NCBI GenBank assembly: GCA_905221605.1
Contig: CAJNDS010002621.1
Span: 62,001-126,000, forward strand
Reading direction: 5' to 3'
DNA length: 64,000 bases
Source of the DNA: Symbiodinium natans
Taxonomy: Eukaryota; Sar; Dinophyceae; Suessiales; Symbiodiniaceae
In this document: piece by piece, positions 59,406 through 64,000 of the stretch
How positions within the stretch are numbered: position 1 is the first letter of the stretch
Layout: each line of letters starts with the position of its first letter
Notes under the pieces: model-generated
What the model saw: the letters and a program-made list of their open reading frames with translations, nothing else
The model's database searches: none
Told to the model about the DNA's origin: nothing
Position numbers and translations under genes: made by a program

Positions 59406-60350
59406 ATGGCAAGTCAGCTCAGGGTTTCCCGTAGGGTTGAAGCCTTTCGGCTTCGATACACCCAGGAATCCGACACTTCTGCTTGGTGGCTCTCTCTACA
59501 TAACCCCGTACAGGATTCTCAGCTTTCGGATATGGGGTAAGGTTGGCCAGAATTCTCCTAGCTGATTGCAAATTGTGCCTCAAGTATGAGTCAAGGGTTT
59601 CAGGTTCCCTAAACCCTAAACCCTAAACCCTAAGCCCTAAACCCTAAACCCTAAACCCTAACAGTTTCAGGTTTGCCTTTAGGGCGTCTGGCCTCCAGGT
59701 GTACGGCTCGTCACCCGCTATCAAGACCTACATCGACACCGAGTTCAAGGGAGTCGAGGCTGGACTTCGCGTGAGTCGTGCAATAAGCATTTATCAGATC
59801 TGGGGTTTTCGAGATTAGGCTACCTTAATGGAGTCCTTGTTACAAGGGAATCCTACGATGTGAGGACCTATATTGGGGGGCGGGCCCCTTATTTTCGTAA
59901 ACCCCAGCTCATCAGGGTTTGTTGTCAGGATATGAGATCTTAGTTGGGTGGCTCTTGGGGCCAAAGTTGCCAGGCCGAGTTTGGCTCCTAAGCCCCAAAA
60001 CCGGCGTGGTTTAGGGTTTAGGGTTTATGGTTTGGGGTTTAGGGTTTAGGGTTTAGGGTTTAGGGTTTGGTTCGACTTGTTTGCTGGTGATTGCGGTCTA
60101 TGGGGTACAAGAGGATCTTCGGATGTCATGTTCGGAACCTTCATCCCCTAATTCGAAACTGCCTTATATAGCTCCTTAACCTAAACCCTAAACCCTAAAT
60201 CCTAAACCCTAAATCCTAAACCCTAAACCTAAACCCCAGACCTACAAACACACTGATGTCCCCTCCCCCACGCAGCCTTTTGGCTGCATGGCCGCCAGGT
60301 TGTGCGGATGGCGATCATGCAGGACACTGGTTGAAGACCCGAAACCCTAA
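59406..60350 (+). CDS. Small unknown gene, three exons, canonical introns
   Basis: Exons 59406-59536, 59683-59770 and 60276-60350; 294 nt, 97 residues, all in phase. Start ATG 59406 (MASQLRVSRRVEAFRLRYTQ). Donors GG|gtaagg and CGC|gtgagt; acceptors TTTAG and ACGCAG. Exon 2 has strong GC-ending codon use (LQVYGSSPAIKTYIDTEFKG). The stop TAA (60348-60350) lies in the first CCCTAA of a telomere-like tract. The ATG may be internal if an upstream exon exists. Family not recognised. Confidence 0.5.
59813..59905. mobile_element. Family P element (diverged)
   Basis: Right end CCCCTTATTTTCGTAAACCC as at 4684-4799; lies in intron 2 of the 59406 gene. Confidence 0.4.
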
Positions 60351-60453
60351 ACCCTAAACCTAAACCCCTAAACCCCTGAACCCCTGAACCCCTAAACCCT
60401 AAACCCCTAAACCCTAAACCCCTAAACCCTAAACCCCTAAACCCTAAACCCTA

Positions 60454-60541
60454 GGATGCAGCTCTGCAAGCTTGTGGGGAGCCCCCTTATCGGGCCAGCG
60501 GGCTTTGGGAGCCAGGGGGGGGTGACGTGTTAAGAGGGTGG
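60454..60541 (+). CDS. Possible exon
   Basis: After ACCCTAG: DAALQACGEPPYRASGLWEP then GGGDVLRG. Good texture. Confidence 0.4.
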
Positions 60542-60662
60542 TAGGGTTTAGGGGTTAGGGTTTAGGGGTTAGGGTTTAGGGTTTAGGGGTTAGGGTTTAG
60601 GGTTTATGGTTTAGGGTTTAGGGTTAGGGGTTAGAATTAGGGTTTAGAGCTTAGGGTTGAGG

Positions 60663-60740
60663 GTAGGCCGATGTGGAGAGTCCATGAGGTGGAGTGGGTG
60701 ACTCTCTTCAGTACTCCTTCCGACGCCACATACGTGCCTT
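60663..60740 (+). CDS. Possible terminal exon
   Basis: PMWRVHEVEWVTLFSTPSDA then TYVP and TAA near 60740. Confidence 0.35.
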
Positions 60741-60844
60741 AAACCCTGTAATCCCTCGCAACAACCCCCAAAACCCTAAATCCTAAATCCTAAACCCTAA
60801 ACCCTTAAAGCAAGTAGGTGGGGCGGGGGGGGGGGAACCTACAG

Positions 60845-60939
60845 GTCTTTGTGGGGGGGCGGGGGGGGGGGGGGCACCTGCTGGTGTTTGGGAAGGTCTC
60901 CATCAAAAAAGGCTTTCGGAGCACGTCAGGTTGCAGAGG
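60845..60939 (+). CDS. Exon containing poly-G
   Basis: After CCTACAG the frame passes through two G runs as glycines (VFVGGRGGGGHLLVFGKVS), then IKKGFRSTSGCR and a GTTTAGG donor. Confidence 0.4.
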
Positions 60940-61103
60940 TTTAGGGTTTAGGGTTTAGGGTTTTGGGTTCAGGGTTTAGGGTTTAGTGTTTAGGGTTTAG
61001 GGTTTAGCGTTTAGGGTTTAGGGTTTACCGGTTTAGGGTTTCAGGTTCATGGTTTAGGATTTAGGGTTTAGGGTTTCAGGTTTAGGGTTTCGGGTCGAGG
61101 GTG

Positions 61104-61194
61104 AAGAGCACGGCTTGTTGCAGAGGACTTCTTCCGACATGGCTTTGATGGCAGCGGAGACGACGGCGGTTCTTGCGTAGACGGCCGGGAGGGG
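61104..61194 (+). CDS. Possible terminal exon, Asp/Gly-rich
   Basis: After TTGCAGAG: DFFRHGFDGSGDDGGSCVDG then REG and TAG. The DGSGDDGG stretch recalls calcium-binding loops but lacks the full pattern. Confidence 0.35.
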
Positions 61195-61300
61195 TAGACG
61201 GCCGGGATGGGGCGGAAACTTCAATCCGACACCTCCATCAACCCTAAACCCTAAATCCTAAACCCTAAACCCTAAACCCTACCCCCACCCACCTTCACTT

Positions 61301-61432
61301 ATGCCGGAACCAGCCACGAAACCCGACACATCCCGGCACCCCGAACCCGAAACCTTCGACATTCCGAAAACCCAGCACTTTCGACCCGAAGTCATCGAAA
61401 GGGAGAGGTATGTTGAATATCCCTTATACTAA
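61301..61432 (+). CDS. Short open frame or terminal exon
   Basis: ATG 61301, 43 residues: MPEPATKPDTSRHPEPETFD then QHFRPEVIERERYVEYPLY, TAA 61430-61432. Pro/Glu-rich. Confidence 0.4.
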   Translation: MPEPATKPDTSRHPEPETFDIPKTQHFRPEVIERERYVEYPLY

Positions 61433-61854
61433 GAACCAGAAAGTTTGCGTGCCCCAGGCCTTGGGGTTAGGGATTATAGGGCTGAGGTTCAGAGTTTCTC
61501 AACAACCACCCTCGAATTGGCCTTTTTTGGCTTGTGGGGTCAGGGACTCAGGGATTTCAGGTTGGGGAGTTCTTGAAATTAGACGCAAAGGAGTGGGCGG
61601 TGGGCAGTGGGGGGGCGCTGGGCGCGTGTTCTGCATGTTGCTGTTAGCAGTTTGGGGTTTAGGGTTTGGGGTTTAGAGATTAGAGTTTGGGGTTTAGGGT
61701 TTGGGGTTTAGGGCTTAGAGTTTGGGGTTAGGGTTTAGGGTTTAGGGTTACGTACCCTAAACACCCTGAACCCTAAACATCCCTAATCCCCAAAACCCCT
61801 AAACCCGAATCTCCTAAAGCCTTAGACCCTTAAACCCTTGAGACTTCTGTTTCT

Positions 61855-61930
61855 ACCCAAAGTGTGCTGCAGCCGCTGCACGGCCCCAGCGCTAAAGGTG
61901 GGCAAAAGCAGATTTGTAGCTTACATGGGT
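61855..61930 (+). CDS. Possible exon
   Basis: VLQPLHGPSAKGGQKQICSL then HG at a GTTTAGGG donor. 62037-62085 (RYRQQQRFRSFSEGYRR to TAA) may follow. Confidence 0.3.
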
Positions 61931-62127
61931 TTAGGGTTTAGGGTTTCGGGTTTAGGGTTTATGGTTTAGGGTTTAGGGTTTATGGTTTATAGTTTCTCAA
62001 GCTTTTCGCAGGTTGATGCTTTACCCTGAGAACGGGTAGGTACAGGCAGCAACAAAGGTTCAGGTCCTTTTCCGAAGGCTATAGGCGCTAAACAGGGTAC
62101 ACATGGATAGGGCTCCTGGCGAGCTTT

Positions 62128-62253
62128 GCAAGGAGGGGCCCCCCTTACTATACTCGCTATAGTTACGGGTCTTATAGCCTAAGTGCACATCCTTACAACC
62201 TAATTTAGGGTCCTTGGATATCTCTACTTATAACTAGGGGGCCCCTCCTTGTA
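62128..62253. mobile_element. Family I inverted-repeat element
   Basis: GCAAGGAGGGGCCCCCCTTA and AGGGGGCCCCTCCTTG pair as 16-bp arms. Confidence 0.75.
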
Positions 62254-62334
62254 GAACTACTACGCCTTAGGTTATTAGTCTCGTACTATAAGCGGGCCCT
62301 CCCTAAACCCTCAAGTTGGCGCTGAACCGTAAAC

Positions 62335-62430
62335 CCTAAACCCTAAACCCTAAACCCCAAACCCCAAACCCCAAACCCCAAACCCCAAACCCCAAACCCT
62401 AAACCCTAAACCCTAAACCCTAAACCTAAA
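62335..62430 (-). repeat. CCCTAAA/CCCCAAA tract
   Basis: Three CCCTAAA, about seven CCCCAAA, then CCCTAAA again. Confidence 0.95.
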
Positions 62431-62465
62431 CCCACCCGTAGAGACTCCCTTGTAGGGCCTCGCGC

Positions 62466-62554
62466 CTCCCATGCCGGTAAGTTGATCCCTGCACCGGTGG
62501 ATTCGCGCTCTGCGCGCGGGAATGGCCGAGATTGAGGTCCGGGGCCCCAGGTTT
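62466..62554 (+). CDS. Possible exon
   Basis: Two plus frames open: AGKLIPAPVDSRSARGNGRD to TGA, and CTGGFALCAREWPRLRSGAP with a GTTTCAGG donor. Confidence 0.3.
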
Positions 62555-62977
62555 CAGGTTCAGGGTTTAGGGTTTAGGGTTAAGGGTTCAGGGTTTAGGG
62601 TTTGGGGTTTAGGGTGTAGGGCCCTGAACTACCCAACCCAAAAAGGCTGACGCAACCGGAGTCTAAGGTTTGGGGTTCGGTAAGCCTGGAAAGGCCGAAC
62701 CTTCAAGCCCAACACCGCCAACCCCAAATCCCAAGACCCTAAACCCTATTGACCCTACACCCTCTTCACCCTATACCCTCCACCCGATTTCGGAACCCCT
62801 AAACCCTAATCCCTAGACCCTAAACCCTCAAACCCTCTATCCCTAAACCCTAAATCCTCTAAGCCTAAACCCCAAACCCTAAACCCTATAACCCTATAAC
62901 CCCATAACCCTATAACCCTATAACCCTACACCCCTATACCCCTATAACCCTGTTACCCTAAACCCTAAACCGCAAAT

Positions 62978-63052
62978 TTAAGAGCCTCCGGCTCAAGCCG
63001 CCGACCCCGCTGGAGCATAGTTGAAAGGTTTAAGGATGCCAAAAGTTGATTT
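62978..63052 (+). CDS. Possible terminal exon
   Basis: LRASGSSRRPRWSIVERFKD then AKS and TGA. Followed by a run of about 25 G (63075-63099). Confidence 0.35.
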
Positions 63053-63245
63053 GCTTGAGCCTCTGTGAAACGTTGGGGGGGGGGGGGGGGGGGGGGGGGA
63101 AGGGGGTAGCACCAGGACCCAAACAGGAGCTGAAGCCCTGAACCCTAAACCCTAAACCCGAAACCCGAAACCCGAAGCCCTAAGCCCTAAGCCCTAAACC
63201 CTAAAACCCTAAACCCTAAATCTAAACCCTAAACCCAAGCACAGG

Positions 63246-63306
63246 TTTCCGAGGACATCCAGGCCCTGGTGGAGTCCTCCAGGAACACCAAGGCCAAGAT
63301 CCTCGG
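63246..63306 (+). CDS. Possible internal exon
   Basis: After CAAGCACAG: VSEDIQALVESSRNTKAKIL, then a GGGTTTTGG donor. Helical with GC-ending codons. Confidence 0.4.
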
Positions 63307-63309
63307 GTT

Positions 63310-64000
63310 TTGGGTTTAGGGTTTAGGGTTTAGGGTTTAGGGTGTAGGGTGTTGGGTGTTGGGTGTTGGGTTCAGGGTTAGGGTTTCGGGTTTAGGGTTT
63401 AGGGATTCCGTGGAGAGTTTCTGGGTTCAGGGTTGAATTTGACACCTCAAGCGCGTGATAAGATGCCCTAGGGGGTGGGGGGCATTTTGACTGTTGAGCT
63501 TCCGAAAACTTAAGCCCCAATTTGCCCTAAGCCCTGAACCCTGAGCCCACAGCCCAAAAACCGAAACCCGAAGCGCCGGCCTCCCCATTGAGGGTTTGAG
63601 GGCTGAGCACTAAACCCTGATATAGCCCTAGACAAGCCCTACAACGCCGTACGAAGCCAAAGAATAAGGCCACCTAAACCCCCTACTGCCCCTAAACGCT
63701 GAACCCTAAACCCTGAACCTCAAACCCTAAACCTTAAACCATATTGCGGGAAGCCTCCCAAAAAGACGCATGAAGGCGCCTCTACAACCCCTATAACAAA
63801 ATGCCTGTGAGAGCCAATAAGCCCTCAACCCTGAACCCTAAACCCTCAACCCTACAGCCCTGAAGCAGCCCATCGAAAGTTCCTTGCAGGGGGCCCCTAA
63901 AGTGGCTCCCTTTTGGTGTCCTTTTAAGGGTGTCGTACTATACATATCCTAAACTCCACACACTGAATCCGAAAGCCCAAACCCCAAGCGGTAGTGCAGA
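63310..64000. other. Telomere-like and unassigned sequence to the window end
   Basis: TTTAGGG at 63313-63410, degenerate CCCTAAA groups at 63530-63870. No exon I can support. Confidence 0.5.

Overview
ORGANISM. This is a eukaryotic nuclear window, most likely from a dinoflagellate (Symbiodiniaceae/Suessiales type). Four signs point there. (1) Telomere-type TTTAGGG/CCCTAAA repeats occur interstitially in well over a hundred places, in both orientations. (2) Coding sequence is cut into short exons (about 30-350 nt) whose introns start with GT, GC or GA and end with AG, usually as AG|G. (3) Many introns are short inverted-repeat elements flanked by target-site duplications, as described for dinoflagellate introners. 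(4) The clearest gene (53.08-57.43 kb) encodes a ubiquitin-like plus ankyrin-repeat protein of a type I associate with dinoflagellates. There is no bacterial gene organisation, rRNA, tRNA or CRISPR that I can see.

LAYOUT. 0-4.7 kb: minus-strand exons, including two gene 3' ends (stops at 100-102 and 1998-2000). 5.3-13.6 kb: plus-strand exons; the best are a five-exon gene ending at 8211 and a gene ending at 12321. 14-22.2 kb: mainly minus-strand exons, including a small complete three-exon gene with a predicted signal peptide (16309 down to 15377) and an EF-hand-like last exon (20388-20245). 22.3-27.5 kb: plus-strand exons (gene ends at 22919, 25934, 26420, 26641, 27492). 27.6-30.9 kb: satellites, including a palindromic array. 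30.99-35.9 kb: plus-strand exons. 36.1-47.8 kb: an 11.6-kb block of five unrelated tandem satellites plus purine/pyrimidine-rich duplicated DNA, bounded by related inverted ends. 48-52.9 kb: mostly plus-strand exons and one element copy read through in frame. 53.08-57.43 kb: the ankyrin gene. 57.6-63.3 kb: more plus-strand exons.

HOW IT FITS TOGETHER. The non-coding DNA between exons is largely a library of short terminal-inverted-repeat elements (called families A-R here), many carrying telomere-like repeats in the loop or at the ends. In the ankyrin gene, splicing all ten introns gives a continuous 554-residue protein apart from one extra C. Nearly every junction lies in or beside a target-site duplication or an element end. 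I therefore read the window as a locus where mobile elements, several of them packed with telomere-like repeats, have become introns.

LIMITS. Except for the ankyrin gene, exon calls rest on open frame, splice sites, phase agreement and codon texture, not on recognised homology. Short open frames arise by chance, so confidences are moderate, and element ends are accurate to only a few bases. I saw no convincing promoter, polyadenylation signal or spliced-leader site.
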